Both the position numbers and the translations under genes were made by a program. The notes beneath the pieces are model-generated. The model searched no databases. It had not been told where the DNA came from and worked only from the letters and a program-made list of their open reading frames with translations. From contig JAUIES010000001.1 of the NCBI GenBank assembly GCA_030429705.1, positions 1,302,001 through 1,366,000 on the forward strand: a stretch of 64,000 bases of DNA, written 5' to 3'. This DNA comes from Phycisphaerae bacterium (GTDB taxonomy: Bacteria > Planctomycetota > Phycisphaerae > Phycisphaerales > UBA1924). Shown piece by piece: positions 20,182 to 28,799 of this stretch (positions are counted from its first letter, which is position 1; every line of letters begins with the position of its first letter).

Positions 20182-21285
20182 TTATCCGGGGTTGGCCAGT
20201 CGCGCCCGCCATGCCTGATCGATGTCGCTCCATGAATCGCCGAGGGTGCCCATTGAGGCCTCGTCCAGCGTTGCCCCCCCAGCCAGCATGCGGAGCCAGG
20301 CGCGCATCTTGTCGAGGCTGTAGGTGTCAACGATGTAGCGAATCATGCTGTGTCCCTGGTTGTAGACATGGCCCATATGGTTCATGGCTTCACCGCGGAA
20401 GTCGGCGAGTTGGTCCCATGAGCGCAGGTTGTCGTTGCTTGCCCAGCGAGCAACCTGGCGCTCCATGCGGCGCGGGCCAACGACGAGTTCAGCCGAACAG
20501 TATTCAGCAACACCCTCAAGCACCCACCACGGCATCAGGGTTGACTTGTCGCCGAGTGCGAAGGTCGCGCAGTGGCCGTACTCATGGGCGAGCAGCGACC
20601 GCAGCGCCCTGCCCGACTGTCCTTCATTGCCCATGACTTTTATCGCTTCACCGGGTTCGTTCCAGCCGCCGAGCGGTTGCGTGTAGGACAGATAGATGGA
20701 CTGTTGCAGATGTCGCATCGCTGCGTACACCTTTACCTGTTGATCTTCTTCGACAACGATGCCGAGAATGTCATGCACGCCTTCGCGCACGGCGGGCAGC
20801 ACGGCTGCGATGTGCACCGCTTCGGTTTTGAACTGTGGATCGCTCAGGACCACGACACCGGGTGCGTTGACGCGCAGCCAGGTTTCGCCGGCGTAGCGCC
20901 AGGTACCGTCGCGTTCGATGAATCGAGCGGTGAAGTTGACTTCTCGCGTGCGGGCCTTGTCGGTTGGCTTCCACGACATCTGCAGCGGCACGGTGATGGT
21001 GCCATCGGCTTGCTGTTTGAGTTCGTCGGCGCTCAGTTCAATGTCAAAGTCGATGGGTGTGTGATCTTTGAGGTCTTTGGCCCACATCTTCTGTTCTTGC
21101 AGGAAGACCGCATCGGCGGTGTCGACCTCGGCGAGAAACGCCGGGCCATTACCAGCGTTCGCGGCGGCTTCCATGCGTTCGATGACTGGCGTGATGTCTG
21201 CGATTGTGGGCGGTGCCGAACGGGCGAGCGTCAGTGGCGCAACGAGCAGTGTCAGCGACGCAACGGCGATGTGGAGTCTGTTCAT
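20182..21285 (-). CDS. Exported zinc metalloprotease, HEYGH type
   Basis: 367 residues. After a signal peptide (1-23) and a domain of about 130 residues comes the zinc site HEYGH at 234-238 and, 20 residues on, WWVLEGVAEY at 253-262, the third-ligand helix of the gluzincin peptidase MA group. Likely a periplasmic or surface protease; the substrate is unknown. It is encoded 63 bp downstream of the symporter gene on the same strand and converges with lepB. Confidence 0.8.
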   Translation of the reverse strand: MNRLHIAVASLTLLVAPLTLARSAPPTIADITPVIERMEAAANAGNGPAFLAEVDTADAVFLQEQKMWAKDLKDHTPIDFDIELSADELKQQADGTITVPLQMSWKPTDKARTREVNFTARFIERDGTWRYAGETWLRVNAPGVVVLSDPQFKTEAVHIAAVLPAVREGVHDILGIVVEEDQQVKVYAAMRHLQQSIYLSYTQPLGGWNEPGEAIKVMGNEGQSGRALRSLLAHEYGHCATFALGDKSTLMPWWVLEGVAEYCSAELVVGPRRMERQVARWASNDNLRSWDQLADFRGEAMNHMGHVYNQGHSMIRYIVDTYSLDKMRAWLRMLAGGATLDEASMGTLGDSWSDIDQAWRARLANPG

Positions 21286-21348
21286 GCCGTCAGCGTACCG
21301 CCGATCGGCTACGGCTCCAAATTCGTTGAAGCAGACAAAGGGCTGGGC

Positions 21349-22848
21349 TCATCCTGCCGCTTCTTCGCGTTCTTTTTCGACTGGCGGGTATTCATCGAGC
21401 CGGGCCCGTTCGGCCTGCTTGCGGCGAACGGTCTCGGCATCGTCGATGGCGTTCTCAGAGCTCGCGACCACGGCGCAGACCATGCAGTCGCCGGTGACAT
21501 TGCAGGTCGTTCGGCACATATCGAGGATGCGATCGACGCCGAGGATGACCGCGATCCCTTCGAGCGGGATACCGACGCTCTGGAGGACGATCACGAGCAT
21601 GACGATGCCGACACCGGGGACAGCCGCGGTGCCGATCGAGGCGAGGGTCGCGGTGAGGACGATGGTGAGTTGGTCCATGATCGTCAGGTCGAGGCCGTAC
21701 ATCTGGGCGATGAAGACCGCAGCGACGCCTTGGTAGAGGGCGGTGCCGTCCATGTTGATGGTCGCGCCGAGCGGGATGACGAACGAGTTGACTTCTTCGT
21801 GGACCCCGAGTCGTTCTTCGCAACTTTCCATGGTGACCGGCAGGGTCGCGCCGCTGCTGGCTGAAGAGAACGCGAGGAGTTGGGCCGGCGCGATGGCGGA
21901 GAAGAAGCGCGTGTAGCCGACCTTCGTAAAGAGCATGAGCACCAGCGGGTAGACACCAAAGACCATGATGCCCAGTCCGACGACGACTGTGATCGAGTAG
22001 ACCGCGAGGCTCTGGAGGACATCGATCCCCAGGTCGGCGATGACCTTGACGATGAGCGCGAAGACCGCGTAGGGCGCGAGGATGAGTGCGATGTGCACGA
22101 TCTTGATGACGACCTCGGTCATCGTTTCGCAGAAGTCCACCACGGGTTTGGCGGTGGCGCGCGGCAGCATGGTCAGGCCGATCCCGATGAGCATCGACGC
22201 GAAGACCACCTGCAGCATCTTGCCCTCGGCGATCGCGGTGAACGGGTTGGCGGGCACGATGTCGAGGAGGACGCTCCACGGCGATGGGCGTTCGCTGGCA
22301 CCGGCGATCTTGGCTTCGGCGGTCGATTGCTGGGCGGCCTGGAGCGATTCGCGGATCTCCGTGGGGAAGCCGTTGCCCGGCCCGACGATGTTCGCCAACA
22401 AAAGCCCGACCGTGATCGCGACGGCGGTGGTGACGAGATAGATGCCGATGGTTTTCGAGCCGATGCGTCCGAGTTTGGCGGTGTCGTTGAGGGATGCCAC
22501 CCCGCCGATGAGACTGAAGAGGACGATGGGGACAGCGATGAACTTGAGCATCCGCATGAACAGGTCGCCGATGAACGAGTTCGCGTTGCGGATGAAGCGG
22601 GCGGCCTTGGCGATGCTATTGGCTGCAGCATTGGGGTACTGGGCGGCCCGGTCTTCGTCGGGGATCGAATCGAGATCGAGACCCTCGGGCACCGGCGGCG
22701 ACGCGATGCCGTCGAGGTACATGGACGGGACATCGACACCCATCGATTTCCAGGTGCTGTCGGTCCAGGCGGTGTTGATGATGATGCCGACCACAACGCC
22801 GAGGGCGAGGCCGATGAGGATCTTCCAGTGCAGGGCAATCTTGGGCAT
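21349..22848 (-). CDS. Sodium:dicarboxylate/glutamate symporter family protein
   Basis: 499 residues. Multi-span membrane protein with the SDF/DAACS signatures: serine-rich HP1 loop SSASSGATLPVT, NMDGTALYQG in TM7, and DRILDMCRTTCNVTGD in TM8. Couples sodium or proton entry to uptake of glutamate, aspartate or C4-dicarboxylates. There is an extra acidic loop (about residues 45-75) after TM1. Start ATG 22848: the frame stays open for another 189 codons upstream, but that stretch is low-complexity repeat and would precede the first membrane helix, so it is rejected. Confidence 0.9.
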   Translation of the reverse strand: MPKIALHWKILIGLALGVVVGIIINTAWTDSTWKSMGVDVPSMYLDGIASPPVPEGLDLDSIPDEDRAAQYPNAAANSIAKAARFIRNANSFIGDLFMRMLKFIAVPIVLFSLIGGVASLNDTAKLGRIGSKTIGIYLVTTAVAITVGLLLANIVGPGNGFPTEIRESLQAAQQSTAEAKIAGASERPSPWSVLLDIVPANPFTAIAEGKMLQVVFASMLIGIGLTMLPRATAKPVVDFCETMTEVVIKIVHIALILAPYAVFALIVKVIADLGIDVLQSLAVYSITVVVGLGIMVFGVYPLVLMLFTKVGYTRFFSAIAPAQLLAFSSASSGATLPVTMESCEERLGVHEEVNSFVIPLGATINMDGTALYQGVAAVFIAQMYGLDLTIMDQLTIVLTATLASIGTAAVPGVGIVMLVIVLQSVGIPLEGIAVILGVDRILDMCRTTCNVTGDCMVCAVVASSENAIDDAETVRRKQAERARLDEYPPVEKEREEAAG

Positions 22849-23457
22849 GGCGGCCAGTGTAGCGGCTGCCGTGGTCGGTGCTCGGTGCCACGACCGGCGG
22901 TCTTCCGCCAGTCGTGCTGTCTCGCGGACCGACCTCAGGACACCACGCGCCGCAGACGGCGGGTGGTGGCACCGGGCCGCCGGTCCGTTTGCCCGCCGAT
23001 TGTGGGGGTGGCGGTCGGCTCGCACTTCTGGATCTGTGGCCACCGAACCACCATGCAGGACCAATGAACACCCAATCGCCCCGCACGGCCCGCAATCGCT
23101 GTTCACTGGTCCAATATGGGCCGCATGTGCTCTGCGCGTCGCCGCGCGCGGTGTGCGCGGCGTCGCATCTGCTCTGCGCGACGCGTCATGTGCTCTGCGC
23201 ATCGCCGCATCTACTCCGCATGACGCGTCATGTGCTCTGCGCGTCACGCCTTTTGCTCTGCGCGTCGCGTCATGTGCTCTGCGCGCGGCCGCATCTGCTC
23301 TGGATCGAGCGTCATCTGCTCCAGATTCGGCGGTGTCTGGACCGCCCTTGGCCGCCCGAAACCCCGGTTCGAGGCCCGATCCACCACCGAACACGGCCCA
23401 TGACCCATCCCCCAAGCCGGGGAGGAACCGGACTTTGTGATTGATTGCTTCGAACCC
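22849..23457. other. Long intergenic region with tandem repeat
   Basis: 609 bases between the symporter start and the desulfurase stop, both on the minus strand. Apart from the 21-bp repeat (23120-23329) I see no gene. Several frames are open through it in both directions, as expected of a GC-rich repeat whose unit length is a multiple of three. Confidence 0.5.
23120..23329. repeat. Tandem array of ten 21-bp units
   Basis: Ten consecutive units of exactly 21 bases, with approximate consensus GCGTCATGTGCTCTGCGCGTC. Units 1, 4, 6 and 8 are nearest to it; unit 2 and the last two are the most diverged. There are no spacers. Translated on the minus strand it gives a seven-residue repeat like RRAHDAS, but the array lies upstream of the start of the symporter and I consider it non-coding. 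Confidence 0.85.
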
Positions 23458-24663
23458 TTACCGCGTCGTCCCCGCCAGCCGTTCAACCACTTCCGGAATG
23501 ATCGCGAGGGCCTCGTCGATCTCGTCGTCTGTGGTCAGCCGCGAGAGACTGAAGCGGATCGAGCCGTGGGCCAGGTGGGGGGGCACGCTCATCGCCAGCA
23601 GCACCGGCGATGGATCGAGTGAGCCCGATGAACACGCCGCCCCGGCGGAGGCTTCGACGCCGCGCTGGGCGAGCAGGATGAGCAGGGCCTCGGCTTCGAG
23701 ATATGGGAAGGCGATGTTGGTGGTTGTCCACAGGCGGGGGGCAGCGGGGGGGACCCCCTCCGGCCTCGCGGACTCGGCCACCTCCCCCGCGAGGCGCGGG
23801 GGAAGGAGCACTGGCGGACCGTTCACAACAGCACCGGGGCAGGCGGCGAGAACGCCCACTTCCAGCCGGTCGCGGCGAGCGGTCAGTGTTTCGATGGCGG
23901 ATGGATCTTCGAGCCACGCGATGGCTTCCTTGGCAGCGGCGGCGGCTCCGAGGATGCCGGCCGTGTTCTCTGTCCCGGCCCGGCGACCGAGTTCCTGTGA
24001 GCCGGGCAGCAAGGGCCGAAGCCCGATGCCGGGGCGGGCGTATAGCACACCGACCCCTTTGGGTCCGTGAAACTTGTGGGCTGAGCACGAGAGCAGATCA
24101 GCCGGGGGGGAACCAGGCATCGGGGCCCGGCCCACCAGTTGCGTTGCGTCGGTATGGAATGGCACACCCGCCGCCTGACACGCTTCGTAGACCGCCTCGA
24201 TCGGCTGAATCACGCCGGTTTCGTTGTTGACCCACTGCACCGACGCGAGATGGGCCCCATCAAGCAACGCGGGCAGGGCAGCAAGATCAATCACGCCGCC
24301 CGGCAAGAGCGGGATCAGCCGAATCTCGGCCTCCTCGAAGCGAGCCATCTGGTCGCCGAGTTCACGGATCGCGCTGTGCTCGATCGCCGTCGTCACCAGC
24401 ACCGGTTTCGCCTGACGCGCCAGCGTGCCGCGGATGGCGAGGTGGATGGATTCTGTACCCGACGCAGTGAAGGTGATGGTCTTGGCCTTCACCGAAAGTA
24501 GAGCCGCCACATCTGCCCGGGCGACCTCGATCGCGTTGCGCACCGCCTGCCCAGATCGATGAATACTCGACGGATTGGCCCAGCGCTGCCGACTCGCCGC
24601 ATCCATCGCGGCACACACCGCTTCGGTCGGCTGGGTCGTCGCGTTGTTGTCGAGGTAGGGCAC
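23458..24663 (-). CDS. Cysteine desulfurase (NifS/IscS family)
   Basis: 401 residues. PLP enzyme that takes sulfur from cysteine for Fe-S cluster or thio-cofactor assembly. YLDNNATT at residues 3-10, the PLP lysine Lys197 in SAHKFHG and the persulfide cysteine Cys344 in GAACSSGSLDPS are intact. About 24 residues at 285-308 (LPPRLAGEVAESARPEG region) do not belong to the family and are encoded by a palindromic insert. Start: GTG at 24663, which gives the usual N-terminus; no ATG fits and no clear ribosome-binding site is visible. Other Fe-S assembly genes are absent nearby. Confidence 0.88.
   Translation of the reverse strand: MPYLDNNATTQPTEAVCAAMDAASRQRWANPSSIHRSGQAVRNAIEVARADVAALLSVKAKTITFTASGTESIHLAIRGTLARQAKPVLVTTAIEHSAIRELGDQMARFEEAEIRLIPLLPGGVIDLAALPALLDGAHLASVQWVNNETGVIQPIEAVYEACQAAGVPFHTDATQLVGRAPMPGSPPADLLSCSAHKFHGPKGVGVLYARPGIGLRPLLPGSQELGRRAGTENTAGILGAAAAAKEAIAWLEDPSAIETLTARRDRLEVGVLAACPGAVVNGPPVLLPPRLAGEVAESARPEGVPPAAPRLWTTTNIAFPYLEAEALLILLAQRGVEASAGAACSSGSLDPSPVLLAMSVPPHLAHGSIRFSLSRLTTDDEIDEALAIIPEVVERLAGTTR
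23735..23811. repeat. Palindromic in-frame insert within the cysteine desulfurase gene
   Basis: About 77 GC-rich bases with nested palindromes: CCCCCGCG/CGCGGGGG around a 3-base loop (23784-23802) and GGGGGACCCCC (23748-23758). They correspond to an in-frame stretch of extra residues compared with the NifS pattern (V-N-G ... P-R-L-x-x-T-x-N-I-x-F). Ends are approximate. Similar gene-embedded palindromic elements are known from Rickettsia and others; no second copy was noticed in the window. Confidence 0.6.
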
Positions 24664-24769
24664 GATGGAGGTTAGGCATTGGGGACTCGGGATTGGGGAT
24701 TGGACAAGGGGGGCCGGCGTTTGGAAACCAATCGACCGGAACCGTTGTCCGGCGACGGGCGATGGGCGA
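24664..24769. repeat. G-rich short direct repeats between desulfurase and regulator genes
   Basis: The gap contains variants of TTGGGGA(C/T) such as ATTGGGGACTCGGGATTGGGG (20 bases quoted at most: ATTGGGGACTCGGGATTGGG), followed by a second dispersed set around CCGGAACCG and GGCGACGGGCGATGGGCG. No gene is visible. It may be a dispersed intergenic repeat. Confidence 0.35.
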
Positions 24770-25387
24770 TCAGGAGCCGGCGCTCTCGGGCGGGGGCTTG
24801 CCGACGAGGACGCGGGCGAGCACTTCCTGAACATGGGTGCCGTCGGCGTCGATGCCGTGCCCGGCAATCTTGAACGCCGACATCATGCCATAGCCCATCC
24901 CGATGTTGATGAGAAGCCACGCGAGGACCTCGGCGCTGAACTTGTTGGTGACGCGATGGGCTTTTTGAGCCCGTTCGAGTTCAACCATGAGGAAGGCGTG
25001 GACGCGGGCGATGTGGTTGTTGATCGCTTCCTGGATCTTCTCATCTTCAACCTCGGAGATCGCCTGCAGAAAGACGCGGTAGGCATCGCGCCCGGCGGCC
25101 GAGACCATGGGGTTGTCGCCGATGAGACGGCGGAGACGCTCGGCGGGGTCGTCCGCTCCGACGAGATCCTGCTTCCACTGGTCGAGGGTCTGCTTGCCGG
25201 TGCGTTTGATGAGCGCGACGAAGAGGTCGCGTTTGGACTTGAAGTGACGGTAGATGATCGGCTCGGTCACGCCAGCGGCGCGCGACAGTTGGGCGGTCGT
25301 CGCGCGGGCATAGCCATGCTCAGCGAAGAGTTTGGCGGCGCAGTCGAGCAGTTGCTCGCGGCGCTGGGCTGCGGGCAGGCGGCTCAT
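24770..25387 (-). CDS. TetR/AcrR-family transcriptional regulator
   Basis: 205 residues. The N-terminal 60 residues hold the TetR helix-turn-helix (LLDCAAKLFAEHGYARATTA, then VTEPIIYRHFKSKRDLF). The C-terminal ligand domain has no recognisable specificity. Its ATG overlaps the yidD stop by four bases (ATGA), so it is translated from the rnpA-yidD transcript. Target genes are unknown; it is not next to an efflux pump. Confidence 0.88.
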   Translation of the reverse strand: MSRLPAAQRREQLLDCAAKLFAEHGYARATTAQLSRAAGVTEPIIYRHFKSKRDLFVALIKRTGKQTLDQWKQDLVGADDPAERLRRLIGDNPMVSAAGRDAYRVFLQAISEVEDEKIQEAINNHIARVHAFLMVELERAQKAHRVTNKFSAEVLAWLLINIGMGYGMMSAFKIAGHGIDADGTHVQEVLARVLVGKPPPESAGS

Positions 25388-25764
25388 GGGTTGGTTGGCC
25401 CGGTTGGCATAGAGGGTTGATCGGTCCGAAGGGTGGGTGCGGCTTGAGCCGGGCGATCGCGGTCAGCGCGGCTGGGCGGCGGCTCATTGAGCGGGACGGG
25501 GTCGTAACCGCCCCCGGCGAATGGGTTACACCGAATGATTCGGCTGACCGTGTACGCGGTTCCGCGGATCGGTCCGTGCACGCGGTAGGCTTCGAGAGCG
25601 TACCGCGAACAGGAAGGCGAGTGCTTGCACTGGCCACCCACAAAGGGCGAGAGCGTGACGCGGTAGAGCCAGATGGATCCGACAAACGGCAGGTTGAAGA
25701 GCCGGGCAATCGGCCCTGGAGGCTTGTGGTGGGTGATGCGCGGGATGGACTCAGTCGTTGGCAT
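25384..25764 (-). CDS. yidD: Membrane protein insertion efficiency factor YidD
   Basis: 126 residues. The YidD core is clear: YRVTLSPFVGGQCKHSPSCSRYALEAY and IIRCNPFAGGGYDPVP (both quoted in part), with the conserved cysteines. Helps insertion of inner-membrane proteins at the membrane face. A Pro-rich tail of about 35 residues follows the core. It overlaps the end of rnpA by 14 bases and the start of the TetR gene by 4, consistent with one operon. Confidence 0.9.
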   Translation of the reverse strand: MPTTESIPRITHHKPPGPIARLFNLPFVGSIWLYRVTLSPFVGGQCKHSPSCSRYALEAYRVHGPIRGTAYTVSRIIRCNPFAGGGYDPVPLNEPPPSRADRDRPAQAAPTLRTDQPSMPTGPTNP

Positions 25765-26155
25765 GGCCTTTTTGTCGCACCACCCGTTTGGTCACAGTGT
25801 TGTGCAGGGCGGCTGCGCCCTGAGCGAACAGCGTTTGATAGTCTGCCGTGTTGAGCAGGCTATGAGCACGGGCGGTAATGACGAAATCGTACGCGCCGCC
25901 GCCCTCGGGGCGTGGCAGGTCATGCTGGAGCAGGCGGAAGGCATCGCGGATGCGGCGTTTGAACGCTCCGCGGGCGTGAGCGGGGCCGAAGCGTCGGCCG
26001 ATTGACAGCCCCAGTCGCGGTTCGGCGTGGTCAGTGACGCGTGCATGCAAGGTGATCGGGCCGACCGGTTTGGTCAGTTTGGCTGCAAAGACCGCCTGGA
26101 AATCGCGGGCGTGGCTGATACGGTGGCGTGCTCGGAATGTGAATCGACGGGTCAA
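25751..26155 (-). CDS. rnpA: Ribonuclease P protein component
   Basis: 134 residues. Protein subunit of RNase P, which matures the 5' ends of tRNAs with the M1 RNA. The family signature RGAFKRRIRDAFR is present near residue 62, with the basic N-terminus RFTFRARHRI and central RLGLSIGRRFG. Start is TTG at 26155, with AGGAGG 7 bases upstream on the minus strand. The usual upstream neighbour rpmH is not there; instead a membrane-protein gene ends 21 bp before. Confidence 0.88.
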   Translation of the reverse strand: MTRRFTFRARHRISHARDFQAVFAAKLTKPVGPITLHARVTDHAEPRLGLSIGRRFGPAHARGAFKRRIRDAFRLLQHDLPRPEGGGAYDFVITARAHSLLNTADYQTLFAQGAAALHNTVTKRVVRQKGHAND

Positions 26156-26176
26156 ACGGGCCTCCTGCGACCAGCG

Positions 26177-26674
26177 TCAAGCGGGGCGATGTCCGCGCGG
26201 CAGGACGCTGTAGAGGACGCAGATCGCGGCAAACGCAACCACCCACAAGCGCGAGTCACGGTCGGCGACGAGGCTTGCCAGAGCGGACTGCTGCACCGTG
26301 CGTTCGGGCAGGACTGGCGGCGGCGGCTCGAGATGCCGAAAGATGGACGCGGTGCGAATGTCGGTCGTGGGGTAGTACCCGATCGGCTGGGCGCCTTCAG
26401 GGAGCACATTGAGTTGCGAGAGGTTGAGACTCTCGATGACGGGTCGCTCTGCGTTGTCGAGGGCCTGCAAGTAGCGCTCGTATCGCTTGAATCGTTCGTG
26501 GTGATTGTGTTCGTGAGCGATGGCAGCATCGCGGCGCCAACGGGCATCGACGAGATCCTGCTGAGCGGGAATGAGCACGGTGGCAGCAAGCAAGGCGAGT
26601 CCAGGCAGAAGGAAGAGGTATCCCGGATCGAAGAAGCCGAGCAGCGGGCGGGATGGTCGTTCTGAAGAGGGCAT
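26177..26674 (-). CDS. Small two-span membrane protein, unknown
   Basis: 165 residues. Two hydrophobic segments, GYLFLLPGLALLAATVLIPA near residues 18-37 and LWVVAFAAICVLYSVL near the C-terminus, flank a charged, probably periplasmic region with many His, Glu and Arg (AHEHNHHERFKRYERYLQAL). No family recognised. First gene of the rnpA-yidD-tetR group; divergent from the ketoacyl synthase gene at 26768 with a 93-bp gap. An upstream in-frame extension was rejected because it would overlap that gene. Confidence 0.6.
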   Translation of the reverse strand: MPSSERPSRPLLGFFDPGYLFLLPGLALLAATVLIPAQQDLVDARWRRDAAIAHEHNHHERFKRYERYLQALDNAERPVIESLNLSQLNVLPEGAQPIGYYPTTDIRTASIFRHLEPPPPVLPERTVQQSALASLVADRDSRLWVVAFAAICVLYSVLPRGHRPA

Positions 26675-26767
26675 GGTCGTATTCAGTATCGGCAAAGCAT
26701 GCAGTTCGTCTCGACTCTGGGCGAGAATCGGGCGTGCGGCGGTCGAGGCCGGTAAACTTGTGGCTGC

Positions 26768-28132
26768 ATGGGTCGAAGCAATGTTGTCATCACTGGATTG
26801 GGAGTCGTCAGCGCACTGGGTATTGGTGCCGACGAACTCTGGAAAGGCCTCGTCGAAGGGGTCTCGGGTCTGCGTCCGCTGAAGCATATGGATGCCAACG
26901 GCTTCCCATGCGGTGTCGGGGGCGAAGTGCCTGATCTTGCGGTACGCGACTACTTGCCAAAGTCATATCGAAAAGCGACCAAGGTGATGGCGCGAGACAT
27001 CGAACTGGCCGTGGTGGCAGCTGCCTTGGCGGTCAAGGATGCCGGGCTAACGACACGCGCTGACGAAGGCGAGCCGACGCTGCCTGCGGGTCGGCTCGGG
27101 TGTCAGATTGGTGCCGGGTTGATCGCAGCCGAGACCGCCGAGTTGAGTCGGGCGCTCGCAGCCTCGGTCAATGACGACGGCGTTTTTGACCTCGGGCTGT
27201 GGGGAACCGTTGATAGTGAGAACGGTCGCAAAGCGGGCGGCGGGATGAATCACCTGCCGCCGCTGTGGCTGCTCAAGTACCTGCCGAACATGCTCGCGTG
27301 CCATGTGACGATTGTCCATGGTGCCGAAGGACCGAGCAACACGATCACCTGCGCCGAGGCGAGCGCACTCTTGAGTCTCGGCGAGTCGATGCGTGTGATC
27401 GCACGCGGCGATGCGGATGCCTGCTTCAGTGGCGGCGCCGAGTCGAAACTGAACTACATGGGTGTGCAGCGGCTCGACTTTGCGGGACGCGTGGCCCATA
27501 CGGATGAACGCGAGGACGGGTCGAAAGTGACCATGCCCTTCGCAACCGATTCACGAGGGGGCGTGCAGGGTGAAGCCGGCGCTGTGTTGATGGTTGAGTC
27601 CGAATCAAGTGCGACTGATCGTGGTGCAGCGGTGTACGCCAAGGTTTCTGGATTTGGTGCCGCGCAGTCGTGCCAGGGACCGATTGGCACGGGCGTGTGG
27701 GAGCCGAGCGAAGCAGAACTGACCTGTGATGAAGCACTTGCCGATGCCATTGCGGGGGCGCTGCGCGATGGCGGCCTGCAGTCCGACGCGATTGACGCGA
27801 TCGTGCCGCTCGGCTTGGGTGTGCCCGATCTTGACGCGCGCGAGGCGGGGGCTTTGAAGTCGGTGTTTGGCGATCGGCTCGGTGATTTACCGACGATTAC
27901 GCTTGCTCCGAATGTGGGCAATTGCTCAGCGGGACAAGGGGGGCTGATGGTGGCGGTGGCTGCGATGGCGATCAAGAGGCAAGTATTGCCCGGGCGCATC
28001 AATCACGGCGCTGCTGATATGGGGCTCGACGCTGGCCGGACGAAAGCGAGCGAACGACTGATGAAACACATCCTGGTCTGTGCGAGCGGACTGGGCGGCC
28101 AGAGCGCGGCTTTGATTCTTTCGGCTCCGTGA
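26768..28132 (+). CDS. Ketoacyl synthase-like protein lacking both catalytic histidines
   Basis: 454 residues, FabF-like thiolase fold throughout. The active-site cysteine is kept (Cys195 in NTITCAEASA), but the first histidine motif (normally HGT) reads PLGLG around 348-351 and the second (normally GH) reads GN at 384-385. Without these the decarboxylation half reaction should fail, as in chain-length-factor subunits of type II polyketide synthases, which however usually lose the cysteine. A complete ketoacyl synthase is encoded 667 bp downstream, so a heterodimer is plausible. No ribosome-binding site is obvious at the ATG. Confidence 0.8.
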   Translation: MGRSNVVITGLGVVSALGIGADELWKGLVEGVSGLRPLKHMDANGFPCGVGGEVPDLAVRDYLPKSYRKATKVMARDIELAVVAAALAVKDAGLTTRADEGEPTLPAGRLGCQIGAGLIAAETAELSRALAASVNDDGVFDLGLWGTVDSENGRKAGGGMNHLPPLWLLKYLPNMLACHVTIVHGAEGPSNTITCAEASALLSLGESMRVIARGDADACFSGGAESKLNYMGVQRLDFAGRVAHTDEREDGSKVTMPFATDSRGGVQGEAGAVLMVESESSATDRGAAVYAKVSGFGAAQSCQGPIGTGVWEPSEAELTCDEALADAIAGALRDGGLQSDAIDAIVPLGLGVPDLDAREAGALKSVFGDRLGDLPTITLAPNVGNCSAGQGGLMVAVAAMAIKRQVLPGRINHGAADMGLDAGRTKASERLMKHILVCASGLGGQSAALILSAP

Positions 28133-28175
28133 GTTGCGGGGCAAGGTTTGATGCATCGACTACAAGGAGACTTCT

Positions 28176-28793
28176 ATGGGCAGAGACTACGACAATCGCT
28201 CAAACTACAACCGACGCAATGACCGCGGCGACCGGAACGACCGAGGTGGTCGTCGCGACGGCGGACCTCGTCATCGCGGGACCCCGCTTTCGGAACTGGA
28301 CCCCAAGTTGACCGAGTTAAGCCGCCGACTCATCGGTGCGGCGATTGAGGTTCATAAAGAACTCGGTCCTGGATATTCTCGAGAAATCTATCTCAAGGCC
28401 CTCGAACTTGAAATGGGCGATGAAGAAATTGGCTTCACCAAAGATCACACATTCGATGTGTATTTTGGTGATGATGTCATCGGTCAGGTGTCGTGCGATT
28501 TGTTCGTCTCTGATCGGTTCCTCGTAAAAGTGATGGCTGAACAACGCGAGGTGCGTCCGCACGAACGGACCGCTTTGCGTGCTGAGTTGCGAGCCGCCGA
28601 CCTTGAGTTGGGATTGGTTATTAATTTTGGAGAACGCCGACTCAAGGATGGTTTGGTGCGTGTGCTCAATCCTGACAAGTTGAATGAGTTGCACAGCAGC
28701 CGCGACGATGACGCAGATGACGAGTATGAAGACGCTGAAGAAGGCGAAGACTACGACGATGATGGTGACGACGACGATGAAGGCGAAGAGTGA
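28176..28793 (+). CDS. GxxExxY-family protein with acidic tail
   Basis: 205 residues. The N-terminal 38 residues are basic and low complexity (repeated Arg, Asn, Asp, Gly). Residues 45-165 form the GxxExxY domain (IGAAIEVHKELGPGYSREIY, then VIGQVSCDLFV and LINFG-like VINFGERRLKDGL), with the motif shifted to G-x-x-R-E-I-Y. The last 30 residues are almost all Asp and Glu. Function of the family is unknown; it may be related to nuclease folds. AAGGAGA lies 6 bases before the ATG. It sits between two ketoacyl synthase genes, 6 bp before the second. Confidence 0.8.
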   Translation: MGRDYDNRSNYNRRNDRGDRNDRGGRRDGGPRHRGTPLSELDPKLTELSRRLIGAAIEVHKELGPGYSREIYLKALELEMGDEEIGFTKDHTFDVYFGDDVIGQVSCDLFVSDRFLVKVMAEQREVRPHERTALRAELRAADLELGLVINFGERRLKDGLVRVLNPDKLNELHSSRDDDADDEYEDAEEGEDYDDDGDDDDEGEE

Positions 28794-28799
28794 TCTGCG

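Noticed and set aside
23120-23329. Possible CRISPR array
   Set aside because: The 21-bp units are directly adjacent, degenerate and without spacers, and no cas gene is nearby.
22849-23415. Upstream extension of the symporter by 189 residues
   Set aside because: The added stretch is translated minisatellite and low complexity and would precede the first membrane helix; ATG 22848 gives the normal N-terminus.
28176-28793. Toxin-antitoxin or mobile-element role for the GxxExxY gene
   Set aside because: It is alone between metabolic genes, without partner, repeats or mobility genes.
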